A model generated the notes under the pieces. It was given only the letters and a program-made list of their open reading frames with translations, had not been told where the DNA came from and searched no databases. The position numbers were made by a program, and so were the translations under genes. A DNA stretch of 64,000 nucleotides, taken from positions 1 through 64,000 of the forward strand of contig JAFZHS010000015.1 in assembly GCA_017554745.1 (NCBI GenBank), written 5' to 3'. Every line of letters begins with the position of its first letter. Positions within the stretch are counted from its first letter, which is position 1. Origin of the DNA: Clostridiales bacterium. GTDB taxonomy: Bacteria > Bacillota > Clostridia > Saccharofermentanales > Saccharofermentanaceae. Of this stretch, positions 55,984 through 64,000 are shown piece after piece.

Positions 55984-56034
55984 ATTATCAAAGGGAAACT
56001 TTTACGCTGGAGCTAAATGGCTTCGGCGTTTTAT

Positions 56035-57390
56035 TTATACTTCCTCGTTAATTATGTTCTTCACCCACTTGTATTTCTTGTAATGGGCAAGAACGACGGG
56101 GATCTTTACGATCTCGTCAAGGTTAAGGATGAAGTAAACGACCATGACGGGCCAGTCAAAAACAAATGCGGCGAGCATGCCGACAGGGACGATGAAGCCC
56201 CACATTGTGACTGTGTCGCAGATGAAGCCGAATTTGGTGTCTCCGCCGGCGGAGAAGATGCCTCCGATAAGGGTGGAGTTGATGGACCTTCCGAGAATGT
56301 AATAGCTGCACATCAGGAGCATTATGAGCAGGTAGTGCTCAGCGGTCTCCGTAAGGTGTACGAAATACAGGATGACCGGAGCTGAAGCGGCAGCGACAAG
56401 GCCTAAGATGATGCCTGAGATAATGGTGATCTTGAAGAGCTTGTCGCCGTATTCCCTGGCTTTGTCGAGATTGCCTGCGCCGAGCTCGTTGCCGACGACT
56501 ATAACGCTGCCGCTGGCGATGGCAAAGCAGAGGCAGGATACAAGGTCTTTAACGATGCCCGCAATGCTGTTTGCGGAGGCTGCATCGAGTCCTTCGTGGC
56601 CTAAGATGATCGTAATCATGGCAAAGCCGAAGCCCCACAGGAGCTGGTTTAAAAGGAAGGGGAGAGAGTACTTCGAGAAGCGCTTTCTCAGATCCATGGT
56701 TACGCGGAAGACATTGTTGAGCCTGAGCCTGAACTTGGTCTTGGTGATGTTGAAGTACAGGCAGATAACAAATCCTGAGAAATTCGAAATGGTTGTCGCA
56801 AGAGCGGCGCCTTCGATACCCATTTCCGGAGCTCCGCAAAGACCGAAGATAAAGACAGCGTTGAGAATGATATTAAGAAATACCATTACGACGCTGGCGA
56901 TCGTGCACTGTTTGACCAGTCCGACGTTCTTGAGGAGCGTCTCGTAAGTCATGGTAAGAAGTCCGAAAACATATGAGAACGAAGCGATCCTTAAGTAAGG
57001 GATTCCGCCTTCTATAAGTTCGGGTACATTTGTGAAGACGCTCATTACAGCCTCAGGCATGAAAAAGGTTGTTGAGAAGAAGACGACCATTACAGGCAGA
57101 AGGAGAAGAAACATGTAGCCGAAGAGCTTTTCGATAGATTCGGTATCGCCTTTACCCCAATATTGTGCCGCGAAGATAGAGCCTCCGGCTGTGATCGCAT
57201 AACCGAATAAGGACATGACAAAAGCGACATATGCTGCAAGTGAGACAGATGTCATAGCTTCCTGTGACAGGAAGAGGAGCATTACCGCATCCGATACGGG
57301 GACGAGCGCGAACACGAAGTGCTGCAGCGTCATCGGCAGTATCAGCGAGATAAGCTTTTTGCGAAATGTCGTATCTTTTTCTAAAGTCAT
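56035..57390 (-). CDS. MATE-family multidrug/Na+ exporter
   Basis: A 451-residue inner membrane protein of twelve helices in two six-helix halves, the multidrug and toxin extrusion family, which expels cationic compounds in exchange for Na+ or H+. Typical blocks are LPMTLQHFVFALVPVSDAVML at the N-terminus and GNELGAGNLDKAREYG in the second half. Substrate cannot be inferred. The ribosome site is weak (TTAGGC). It converges on the HD-GYP gene. Confidence 0.9.
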   Translation of the reverse strand: MTLEKDTTFRKKLISLILPMTLQHFVFALVPVSDAVMLLFLSQEAMTSVSLAAYVAFVMSLFGYAITAGGSIFAAQYWGKGDTESIEKLFGYMFLLLLPVMVVFFSTTFFMPEAVMSVFTNVPELIEGGIPYLRIASFSYVFGLLTMTYETLLKNVGLVKQCTIASVVMVFLNIILNAVFIFGLCGAPEMGIEGAALATTISNFSGFVICLYFNITKTKFRLRLNNVFRVTMDLRKRFSKYSLPFLLNQLLWGFGFAMITIILGHEGLDAASANSIAGIVKDLVSCLCFAIASGSVIVVGNELGAGNLDKAREYGDKLFKITIISGIILGLVAAASAPVILYFVHLTETAEHYLLIMLLMCSYYILGRSINSTLIGGIFSAGGDTKFGFICDTVTMWGFIVPVGMLAAFVFDWPVMVVYFILNLDEIVKIPVVLAHYKKYKWVKNIINEEV

Positions 57391-57469
57391 GTGCCTAATA
57401 TACCCAAATAAAATAAGTGTTTCAAAGCCGAAAGCGTATTTTAGACTAATAAGCTAAGAAAATCAAATG

Positions 57470-57510
57470 GAAAATAAAAAGCACCTTCATCCGCGAAGGA
57501 TAAAGGTGCT
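57470..57510 (-). terminator. Strong terminator after putP
   Basis: On the minus strand, a 13-bp stem (AGCACCTTTATCC / GGATGAAGGTGCT, one G-T pair) with a TTCGC loop is followed by TTTTTATTTT. It ends transcription of the symporter gene. Confidence 0.88.
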
Positions 57511-57535
57511 TGAAGATTTGAGTTGCTGATCGGAA

Positions 57536-59107
57536 TCAGTCGTCGATAGTCTTATCTGTTGCTCTTGCGTAGATAGCTTCGACTTCTTTTCCGGGTGCCT
57601 TAGTAATGACAGTAACGATGATCGCTACTACGAGGCCGAAGATGAAGCCCGGAACGATCTCGTAGATCTTTGTGTCGTAAATGATCTTGTCAGCAGGGAG
57701 GATTGTTGTTGTGAAGCAGAGGAGCCATATGATATCAGCAACAGCTCCTGCGATGATGCCTGCAACAGCGCCCTTGTAGTTAAAGCGTCTCCAGAACAGT
57801 GAGAGGATGATGACAGGACCGAAAGCAGCGCCGAACAAGCCCCATGCGTTCTCTACCATGTTCATGATGTCGTTTGTCCATGAAGCCGGATTGTCATTGC
57901 CTGCCTTTGCGATGAAGAAAGCAACAACAGCAACGATCATAACAACGATACGTCCTACCCAGAGCATTTCCTTATCTGAAGCCTTGTCCTTACGGATAAG
58001 AGGCTTGTAGATGTCGCTCGTAAATGCAGAAGAAGCTACGAGGAGCTGTGAGTCAGCCGTGGACATTGCAGCCGCGATTATAGCGGAGAGCAGGATGCCT
58101 GCAATGAATCCGGGGAAGATATCGCAAACGATATTAACGAAGATCAACTTACGGTCGTCTGCATCTTTTACCACTTTAAGAAGATTCTGTGTAAGAGCAG
58201 ATCCGTCAGAAGTGATATATGTTCTTCCGAGGTAAGCGATGATGATGGCAGCGCCGAGTGTGAGGATTACCCAGACGATAGCGACTGCTGCGGACTTCTT
58301 GACCTGTGAAGGCTTATTGATAGACATGAAGCGTACAAGGATGTGAGGCATACCGAAGTATCCTAAGCCCCAGCCTAAGCCTGTAACGATATCCTGCCAT
58401 GAAGCAGTGAAAGGATTTGTGTTGAATGCAGCGATGCCCTTGTCGGCAAATTCGGAATACTGTGTAGGATCGAAATGTCCTACTGCATCCATAACGATCG
58501 GTACAGCAAGAAGCGCGATAAGCATCATGAGACCCTGGAAGAAGTCTGTCCAGCAAACAGCCTTGTAACCGCCCAGGAATGTGTAGAGGAGGATCAGGGC
58601 TGCGAAAATAAGCAGTGCGAGGTCAGTTTTATCAGCGAACCAGGGCATTACAGATACGAATACTGTTTTTCCTGCAACGAATGCTGAAGCTACATAAACA
58701 GTGAAGCTGATCAGGAAGATGATAGCGCAAATTACCTTCAATACCGAGCTCTGGCTTGCGAATCTGTTTGTGAGGTACTGAGGCAGTGTGATGGAGTCGC
58801 CTGAAGCCTTAGAGAAACGGCGCAGCCTTGTAGCTACGAAGATCCAGTTGGCCGCTGTTCCTAAAGCAAGACCGATACCGATCCAAACCTGTCCCATACC
58901 GAGAGCAAAGATAGCTCCGGGGAAACCCATCAGGAGCCAGCCGCTCATGTCCGATGCCTGCGCGCTCATCGCAGTAACAAAAGGACCCATGTGACGACCG
59001 CCTAAGAAATACTCTTTCTCGTCTCCGCCCTTACTCTTTAAGAAGAAGTAGATACCGATGGCAAGGACAACGACGAAATAGAGTATAAAAGCAATAATCT
59101 TGTCCAT
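57536..59107 (-). CDS. putP: Sodium/proline symporter
   Basis: Imports proline driven by a Na+ gradient. The 523-residue protein belongs to the SSS family with thirteen helices. It contains the N-terminal GGRHMGPFVTAMSAQASDMSGWLLMG block, the Na+-binding AAAMSTADSQLLVASSAF segment and GLGWGLGYFGMPHILVRFM. The ATG at 59107 has AAAGGAG upstream; an upstream start would add 19 unrelated residues. An extended -10 precedes it and a terminator follows, so it is monocistronic. PanF or other SSS members are less likely given the PutP-type blocks. Confidence 0.9.
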   Translation of the reverse strand: MDKIIAFILYFVVVLAIGIYFFLKSKGGDEKEYFLGGRHMGPFVTAMSAQASDMSGWLLMGFPGAIFALGMGQVWIGIGLALGTAANWIFVATRLRRFSKASGDSITLPQYLTNRFASQSSVLKVICAIIFLISFTVYVASAFVAGKTVFVSVMPWFADKTDLALLIFAALILLYTFLGGYKAVCWTDFFQGLMMLIALLAVPIVMDAVGHFDPTQYSEFADKGIAAFNTNPFTASWQDIVTGLGWGLGYFGMPHILVRFMSINKPSQVKKSAAVAIVWVILTLGAAIIIAYLGRTYITSDGSALTQNLLKVVKDADDRKLIFVNIVCDIFPGFIAGILLSAIIAAAMSTADSQLLVASSAFTSDIYKPLIRKDKASDKEMLWVGRIVVMIVAVVAFFIAKAGNDNPASWTNDIMNMVENAWGLFGAAFGPVIILSLFWRRFNYKGAVAGIIAGAVADIIWLLCFTTTILPADKIIYDTKIYEIVPGFIFGLVVAIIVTVITKAPGKEVEAIYARATDKTIDD

Positions 59108-59141
59108 AACATACTCCTTTGGAAAAATAGATAACTCTTGC

Positions 59142-59150
59142 ATTATAACA
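59142..59150 (-). promoter_or_regulatory. Extended -10 of putP
   Basis: TGTTATAAT on the minus strand about 35 bases before the putP start; there is no clear -35. Confidence 0.6.
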
Positions 59151-59183
59151 GAAAAACACTGCAACTCACTAAAGAGTACAGTG
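59151..59183 (-). terminator. Terminator of the GNAT/membrane-protein operon
   Basis: On the minus strand CACTG...CAGTG with an inner ACTC/GAGT stem is followed by TTTTTC. It separates the upstream operon from the putP promoter. Confidence 0.6.
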
Positions 59184-59216
59184 TTTATAACAGATTATCA
59201 GCGTGCCGGCAGAAAA

Positions 59217-59696
59217 CTACAGGACGTGATAGTAGGGACAGATGTTCTCGTAATGACCATCCTTCATCCTGAAGCCACCGGGTATCGTACCGAGCTGCTT
59301 AAAGCCCAGGCGCTCATAAAGATGGCGGGCATGCGTATTGCTCTCTACTACGGCGTTAAACTGCAGGACTTTATAGCCGAGCTTTGCGCCCTGCTCCATA
59401 CAGTCAAGAACGAGCTTTTCGCCGATATGAAGGCCGCGGACCTTGGAATCTACCGCATAGCTTGCGTTGCAGATATGACCGCATCTTCCGACATTGTTAG
59501 GGTGGAGGATGTAAAGACCGACGATCTTGCCGTCGTCATCTGCGACACCTGTATAGCTCTGTGATTCAAAGAATGCTTTCCCTGTCTCGGAGGTTAATGG
59601 CTCTTCCTGAGGGAATGCGATGCCTTCTTCAACTATCTCGTTCCAGATAGCAATCATGGCAGAGAGGTCTTTATCTTCAAACTTGCGAATGATCAT
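59217..59696 (-). CDS. GNAT-family N-acetyltransferase
   Basis: A 159-residue acetyl-CoA-dependent transferase of the phosphinothricin acetyltransferase-like group. It has the acetyl-CoA loop in KVRGLHIGEKLV and the conserved C-terminal NTHARHLYERLGFKQLGTIPGGF. The substrate is unknown. The ATG overlaps the upstream zinc-ribbon gene by four bases, so it is the last gene of a three-gene operon. Confidence 0.88.
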   Translation of the reverse strand: MIIRKFEDKDLSAMIAIWNEIVEEGIAFPQEEPLTSETGKAFFESQSYTGVADDDGKIVGLYILHPNNVGRCGHICNASYAVDSKVRGLHIGEKLVLDCMEQGAKLGYKVLQFNAVVESNTHARHLYERLGFKQLGTIPGGFRMKDGHYENICPYYHVL

Positions 59697-60604
59697 TCTT
59701 CTTCATCCTCATCGCTTTCTTCAGATTTATTTCCGCCGACCGTTCTGGCTTCGTTTTTAACGATTTCTTTGGCCATGGACTCATAACGGAACAGCATCTT
59801 CGAGCTCTCGGTACGGTTTTCCTTTATCTCGTCATTGAGCTTTTCGATCTTTTCGGTTAATGGCACCATAGCAGCATCGAGAGCCTTGTTTTTTATTGAT
59901 TTATTGACGTTATATATGACGATCGTAATAACGACCAGCGTTACTGCTATCGCCAGGACCATCCAGCCCAATGCCCAGGTCGCATATCCGATTCCGAACA
60001 GGATCAGAAGTGCTATGGACACCACCAGCTCTGCGGCTTTAGGGTAGTCAGAAAACAGGTCATCGAAGAAATCCGACATTGCCGTAGTAAAGCGGCTGTG
60101 ATTGATCAATTTGGCGAGACGAAGCCTTTCGAGCTGCTGTTCGGAAACGCTCTTGGCATCTTCGAGCTTTTGCAGTTCGGTTCTCTTATGTCTGAATTCT
60201 TTTAAGAGAACGACAGCATCTCTGATCTTCTCGAAATATTCCTTTTTCTCAGGACGGCAGTTCTCGATGGCAGAGACAAGGCAAGGATCATCTTCTCTAA
60301 GATGGACTTGGTTATAAGTCTGCATAGGAAGAAGATTCTTCCACTTGCAGCGGCACAATATCAGTCCGCGAAGTGCCTGGAAATCATGAGGATCCTTCTG
60401 AAGAATAAAATCAAAAGCATCCTTGGCTGCGCCGAATTCACTTCTGTTCAGAGACTTATTCGCTATCTCCAAAACATTGTCTTCACGGAAATATTCGTAG
60501 TCAAAAGTAACTCCGCAGAAAGGGCAGATATACATCTGGCGGTCAAGGTCAATATCCAGAAGGCCACCGCACATATTGCAGACATGACTTTTAATTATCG
60601 CCAT
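59693..60604 (-). CDS. Zinc-ribbon membrane protein of unknown function
   Basis: A 303-residue protein. It begins with a zinc ribbon (C9, C12, C27, C30), followed by a helical, possibly TPR-like stretch (about 45-105). A coiled coil (about 130-165), two membrane helices (about 190-230) and a second coiled coil with a strongly acidic tail (SEESDEDEEE) complete it. I do not recognise the family. The layout suggests a membrane-anchored scaffold with both ends in the cytosol. It overlaps its neighbours on both sides (10 and 4 bases). Confidence 0.72.
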   Translation of the reverse strand: MAIIKSHVCNMCGGLLDIDLDRQMYICPFCGVTFDYEYFREDNVLEIANKSLNRSEFGAAKDAFDFILQKDPHDFQALRGLILCRCKWKNLLPMQTYNQVHLREDDPCLVSAIENCRPEKKEYFEKIRDAVVLLKEFRHKRTELQKLEDAKSVSEQQLERLRLAKLINHSRFTTAMSDFFDDLFSDYPKAAELVVSIALLILFGIGYATWALGWMVLAIAVTLVVITIVIYNVNKSIKNKALDAAMVPLTEKIEKLNDEIKENRTESSKMLFRYESMAKEIVKNEARTVGGNKSEESDEDEEE

Positions 60605-61353
60605 TTTTTGCCTCCGCCTTTAGTACCGGCTTTTTTGTTTTTACCGTTTCTTAAAATATAAACGGCTGCTGCAGGCATTACGAATATCCACAAAAGATTT
60701 AAGATGAGCTCGATGAAATCGACTATATCCCGTCCTTTAAAGTTTTCATGACCGATGATGATCAGAACGATATAAAGGATTATGCAGCATGCGGTAAACC
60801 CGATCTGGAAGCACAGGACATACCACATCTTGGGAATGTTCGGCTCCTTATCCCTGTGCTTATAGTAAGCCATCATTATGATCGCTAATAAGACTATGCT
60901 TATGACTGATGAGATTATATTTCTGATAAGTGAAAAATTGTAAAGCGAAGCAAAATCTTTTACAAAATACTTGTTGCCCAGTAAAGCCAAGAGCATGACA
61001 AAAGGTATGGATAAAAGCTGGATGAGAATGAGCGGAATAAAGCCCTTTGCTTTATACCGGAACTTGGCATAGAGGAAGACAGATGCTAACGCGGCAAGCG
61101 ACAGCATTGCCTGAAGTATCGTAGATACCATGGAAAGATTGGAATATACCTGCGGACTGACACGGGTGCTTGTAAGGGTGATGAGACTGCTAATAAAATA
61201 GCCGAGACCACCTGATACGATCCATAATCCAAGAAGCTTTGTCAGAGTATCTTTCTTGTAAACGATTATGACGCCGAGTATAAGACTTATCGTATTAACG
61301 ACCGGTGAGCCGTAATAATACAGTGCGTATATGAACTGAGCGATCTTTTCCAT
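60595..61353 (-). CDS. Multi-pass membrane protein of unknown function
   Basis: A 252-residue protein with about seven hydrophobic helices and a basic C-terminus (NGKNKKAGTKGGGKKWR). No catalytic motif is visible. The start at 61353 follows GGGGGA closely, a spacing also used by proA and other genes here; an ATG 12 bases earlier is possible. First gene of the operon with the zinc-ribbon and GNAT genes. Confidence 0.7.
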   Translation of the reverse strand: MEKIAQFIYALYYYGSPVVNTISLILGVIIVYKKDTLTKLLGLWIVSGGLGYFISSLITLTSTRVSPQVYSNLSMVSTILQAMLSLAALASVFLYAKFRYKAKGFIPLILIQLLSIPFVMLLALLGNKYFVKDFASLYNFSLIRNIISSVISIVLLAIIMMAYYKHRDKEPNIPKMWYVLCFQIGFTACCIILYIVLIIIGHENFKGRDIVDFIELILNLLWIFVMPAAAVYILRNGKNKKAGTKGGGKKWR

Positions 61354-61500
61354 TTTCCCCCACATCCGTAATGTTGTATTTATCTATATTATCATATTGG
61401 CATTGGCTTCGGGTTATCCGAAGGGGCTAATTGATGAGTATAGAGTGCCATTTGACATTTTAGTGCGATAAAGAATTGAAAGGCGTATTTCTGTTTGGTA

Positions 61501-61551
61501 ATTCTGTACAATCACAGAATATTGACAAAAATGACCGATATTTAATACAAT
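61501..61551 (+). promoter_or_regulatory. Promoter with an upstream palindromic operator
   Basis: A perfect palindrome ATTCTGT-ACAATC-ACAGAAT (61501-61520) abuts TTGACA (61522-61527). TACAAT follows at 61546-61551 after an 18-base spacer. The palindrome in the -36 to -60 zone is a likely regulator site for the downstream lipoprotein gene. Confidence 0.65.
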
Positions 61552-61567
61552 CGAATTGGTTAAGGGA

Positions 61568-61596
61568 GAGCCGGATACCGTCGGAAGCGGTGGCTC
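61568..61596 (+). other. 5' leader hairpin of the lipoprotein mRNA
   Basis: GAGCC/GGCTC and an inner ACCG/CGGT stem with a TCGGAAG loop, close to the expected 5' end of the transcript. It may stabilise the RNA. I could not match it to a known riboswitch. Confidence 0.4.
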
Positions 61597-61633
61597 ACTA
61601 AAGCAATAAGGATAGATTAAGGAGGACTTTCAC

Positions 61634-62500
61634 ATGAAGAAGTTCATTAGCATCATTCTGGCCGGATCTATGCTGGTTGGGTTTAGCGCATGCAACAAGA
61701 AGGATTCCGACAAGGGTTCAAGAGATTCGGGGAAAGATTCCGATGAAGTTGTTCAGGATGAAGATTCTGAAGAGACGTACTTTTGGGATGATCCCGCATA
61801 TTGGGAGGGCCTGTACTACTTTATCGACGTCAATGATAAAGCCCAGATGAAGAAGCTCGTTGACGGCTTGATCACCTCAGAACCTAAGATCGGTGATTAT
61901 GGGGAAGACATCTACAAAAAGATCAGTGATTCCCTTGGCAAAGAACCGTCGGAATCAGGAATGTACAGCAATCTGCATACTTTTGATTTCTCGTATGGAT
62001 CTGAGATCGCTGATTATGTTAAGGACAGAGACCGTTTAGTCAGCATCGGTTACTCCAATTATGAGACAGATGATACTGACTGGCTCACAACAGGTTGTTT
62101 CGTACTCGGTTATGAAGAGAGCTATGTCAATCCTACAAGGCCCGGTATCGGCGACATAGAGATCAATATCTACGATGAAGAAAGAGCTAACATTGCCTAT
62201 AAGAACTTGTGTGATTGCGTAGACGAGATCTTTGCGGGATCTGAAGGTTTAACAGTAGAAGATAGCGACTTCTTAGGCCATCAGCTTAAGTGCGGTGAAG
62301 GCGCATTAAATTACTATGCAGCAGTCAGAATGATCCATCCGGAAGACATTCCTTATTGGACGATCGGCGTTACTGTGTGCTTTGCTGATCCTGACATGAT
62401 GCCTGTTGTAGAAGAAACAGAATCCACATTAGATGTAGAGGCAACAGAGCCTGAAGAAGAGATCGATGATACGATCCCTGAAGACACGACAGAAGAGTAG
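61634..62500 (+). CDS. Uncharacterised lipoprotein
   Basis: A 288-residue exported lipoprotein with a lipobox ending FSAC near residue 20, then a low-complexity Ser/Asp/Lys linker, a globular domain (about 50-255) and an acidic, Thr/Glu-rich tail. No family is recognised. It has a strong promoter with a likely operator and its own terminator, so it is a separately regulated single gene. AAGGAGG precedes the ATG. Confidence 0.75.
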   Translation: MKKFISIILAGSMLVGFSACNKKDSDKGSRDSGKDSDEVVQDEDSEETYFWDDPAYWEGLYYFIDVNDKAQMKKLVDGLITSEPKIGDYGEDIYKKISDSLGKEPSESGMYSNLHTFDFSYGSEIADYVKDRDRLVSIGYSNYETDDTDWLTTGCFVLGYEESYVNPTRPGIGDIEINIYDEERANIAYKNLCDCVDEIFAGSEGLTVEDSDFLGHQLKCGEGALNYYAAVRMIHPEDIPYWTIGVTVCFADPDMMPVVEETESTLDVEATEPEEEIDDTIPEDTTEE

Positions 62501-62535
62501 TTCAGATATAAAAACAGATAATAGGAATAATAGTA

Positions 62536-62574
62536 AGATCCGTCGGGATACTTTCCCGGCGGATCTTTAATTTC
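62536..62574 (+). terminator. Terminator after the lipoprotein
   Basis: A 13-base stem (AGATCCGTCGGGA / TCCCGGCGGATCT, one G-T-type pair) with a TACTT loop is followed by TTAATTT. It may also serve the convergent HAD gene. Confidence 0.82.
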
Positions 62575-62589
62575 GCTTTGCGCAAAAAC

Positions 62590-63186
62590 TTAATTCTTCA
62601 GGATATGCTTTAATACGCTCTCGTAATCACCCATAAACCGGAAGGTGTTCATTCCTGCTTTTTGAGCGCCTTCGATGTTGTCTTCTCTGTCATCAACGAA
62701 AAGACATTCATCGGCATTGAGCTCATACTTATCGAGGAAAGTCTTATAGATCTCCACGTCGGGCTTGAGCATAAGGTAGTCTGATGAAACGAATACGCCG
62801 TCAAAGAAACTGAGCGGCATAAACTTCGGAAAATAGTCATAGAAAAGGTCGCTGGCATTTGACAGGATATAGATCCCGAAGCCGTTCTGCTTTACGCATT
62901 CACAGAATACTTTCGCGCCGTCCAAAGGCACCATGCAGATGCCCCATTTGTCAGCGCAGTTCTTCAATGCCTCGTGGTATTTCTCAGGCACCCTGGACTT
63001 AACCAGATCGAATCTGTCCTTGTCCTTGATGTCGCCTTTGTCACCGAGCTTCCACTCAGGTCCGTTGAAGAGCTCTTTGTTGATTATCTCTTTCTCTTCA
63101 TCGGAAGAACAGAAGGTATTAAGGACGAACTCAGGATTGAAATCCAGAAGAACATTTCCCATGTCGAGTACAACGTTTTTGATCAT
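62590..63186 (-). CDS. HAD-family hydrolase (YihX-like phosphatase)
   Basis: A 198-residue cytosolic phosphatase of the haloacid dehalogenase family. Motif I is VLDMGNVLLDFN with the nucleophile Asp, motif II is ILSNAS, the motif III lysine lies in LKPDVEIYK, and motif IV is FVDDREDNIEGA. The Asp-Met-Gly-Asn-Val form is that of YihX-type sugar phosphatases. The substrate is not known. Confidence 0.85.
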   Translation of the reverse strand: MIKNVVLDMGNVLLDFNPEFVLNTFCSSDEEKEIINKELFNGPEWKLGDKGDIKDKDRFDLVKSRVPEKYHEALKNCADKWGICMVPLDGAKVFCECVKQNGFGIYILSNASDLFYDYFPKFMPLSFFDGVFVSSDYLMLKPDVEIYKTFLDKYELNADECLFVDDREDNIEGAQKAGMNTFRFMGDYESVLKHILKN

Positions 63187-63296
63187 ATATATTCAGGTGT
63201 CTCCCCAATTGTTTTTTGCAAGTAGATTATCATGTATCCACATCTGCATTACAATCATTTTATTTGGAAATAGTGTGTCAATGTGTCTTTTAATTA

Positions 63297-63305
63297 TGCT
63301 AATAT
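63297..63305 (+). promoter_or_regulatory. Extended -10 before the last gene
   Basis: TGCTAATAT, the same extended form as before the pheB-like gene, about 30 bases before the 63335 start. Confidence 0.55.
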
Positions 63306-63334
63306 AAAAAATAATTGCATGGGGGTGCATAGGT

Positions 63335-63907
63335 ATGAGTGATATTAACATGACTTTAGAAGAGAGCATTGCTCTTGCTGAAAAGCTCCAAAAAGGATAT
63401 GCCAAGATGGAGTCGATCGAGCGCGATATAGCTTCGAAGCGGGACGAGATAAGACGTCCGCTTACGCAATACAGGCGTCATTCGTTTTTTAAGTTTTTCT
63501 GGCCGAGTTTTATAGTTGCCGATATCTCTTTTGTCGTCGCCATCTTATTGTGTCCTGTTTTCATTGAAGAGTTTCCCAAATTGTACGGGTTAGTAATATT
63601 AATTGTTCTTCTTATTCCGGTTGCCATTCTTGTTATTGGCGCAACCGTTGCCAAAAAGAAGGCAAGGGAAGCTAACAAATCAATAGAGTATGCCCAGGAA
63701 GATGAGTTGAATAAGAAGGACGAACTTCGTGACAAGGTTAAAGAGCTTGAGCATGAGTATAACAGCTTGTCGATAAGTGTCGGCAGCTATAGCGATATCG
63801 TTCCTGCAGCTTATAGAAAAAGCTCTGCAATGGCCAGGGTAAAGCTCCTGCTGCAGTCAGGTAAGGCAGATAATTTTGCAGACGCTTTGGAAAAGTGTAA
63901 AAGCTGA
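63335..63907 (+). CDS. Small membrane protein with coiled coils, unknown function
   Basis: A 190-residue protein. Helical charged segments (about 5-45 and 112-145) surround two hydrophobic helices (about 52-76 and 83-106), and a C-terminal basic helix ends ADALEKCKS. The layout resembles a smaller relative of the zinc-ribbon membrane protein at 59.7 kb, but I see no direct sequence match. GGGGGTG lies upstream of the ATG. Family not recognised. Confidence 0.65.
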   Translation: MSDINMTLEESIALAEKLQKGYAKMESIERDIASKRDEIRRPLTQYRRHSFFKFFWPSFIVADISFVVAILLCPVFIEEFPKLYGLVILIVLLIPVAILVIGATVAKKKAREANKSIEYAQEDELNKKDELRDKVKELEHEYNSLSISVGSYSDIVPAAYRKSSAMARVKLLLQSGKADNFADALEKCKS

Positions 63908-63947
63908 TACGATATCTTTTGACATCTGACTGGGAAGCATAACGCTG

Positions 63948-63962
63948 TGTAACAATGTTACA
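63948..63962. promoter_or_regulatory. Palindrome TGTAACA-A-TGTTACA, possible operator
   Basis: A perfect 7-1-7 inverted repeat in the gap after the last gene, with another TGTAACA at the very end of the window (63994-64000). It probably controls a gene beyond the right edge. Confidence 0.4.
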
Positions 63963-64000
63963 AAAACCAAAATTTCGGGAGACGTCTCGTTTGTGTAACA

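Noticed and set aside
61561..61610. A glycine or cyclic di-GMP riboswitch before the 61.6-kb lipoprotein
   Set aside because: Only a short hairpin is present; the conserved core blocks of those riboswitches are missing.
63948..63962. CcpA (cre) site at the right edge
   Set aside because: It is 15 bases long without the central CG of cre sites.

Overview
The window is a gene-dense stretch of a bacterial chromosome, most likely an anaerobic member of the Bacillota (class Clostridia, perhaps a gut or rumen lineage). The evidence is a SAM-I riboswitch before metK, RecD2 without RecBC, a BirA with a DNA-binding domain, the nadD-yqeK-rsfS order, a YesN/YesM-type two-component pair, a Tad locus with a Flp1-type pilin, and AGGAGG-type ribosome binding sites. 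No rRNA, tRNA, CRISPR array, insertion sequence or prophage gene was seen. Nearly all genes are intact and many overlap by 1-4 bases in tight operons.

Layout. 0.2-2.0 kb: proA and rpiB. 2.3-4.1 kb: an ammonium transporter fused to its own P-II regulator. 4.3-10.9 kb: the F-type ATP synthase operon in the order a, c, b, alpha, gamma, beta, epsilon. It has no separate delta gene; the delta C-terminal domain is instead fused to the front of alpha. An aldo/keto reductase with two 4Fe-4S clusters follows. 12.1-18.0 kb (minus strand): a compact Tad/type IVb pilus operon with a TadZ-like protein, TadA ATPase, a fused TadB-TadC platform protein, a 56-residue Flp1 pilin, an FHA protein and an unknown protein. 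18.2-22.9 kb: riboswitch-controlled metK, then recD2-comF. 23.0-27.9 kb: two tandem paralogous lipoproteins resembling solute-binding proteins. 27.9-36.4 kb: an MraY-family transferase (minus), argS, an M3 peptidase, an rRNA methyltransferase, rdgB, an ACT-domain regulator and homoserine dehydrogenase.

36.4-49.3 kb is a sugar regulon. A response regulator, sensor kinase and sugar-binding lipoprotein form a probable three-part sensor. Next come a GntR/LacI-type regulator (AraR-like) on the minus strand and a second, probably transporting, sugar-binding lipoprotein. An ABC ATPase, two permeases, a FGGY kinase and a very clear araD complete it. Together they suggest uptake and breakdown of L-arabinose or a related pentose, but araA is not in the window. 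49.3-53.0 kb: purD, a NadD-YqeK fusion, rsfS and comEA. 53.0-64.0 kb: birA, a membrane HD-GYP protein, a MATE exporter, a Na+/proline symporter, a GNAT acetyltransferase with two uncharacterised membrane proteins, a lipoprotein, a HAD phosphatase and a small membrane protein.

The two most notable observations are the delta-alpha ATP synthase fusion, which has no internal start that could release a normal alpha subunit, and an identical 18-base direct-repeat element before comEA and before the Tad operon. In both places the element lies exactly 24 bases upstream of a -10-like hexamer. This suggests that the pilus and the DNA-uptake protein are switched on together, with the Tad pilus possibly acting as a competence pilus.
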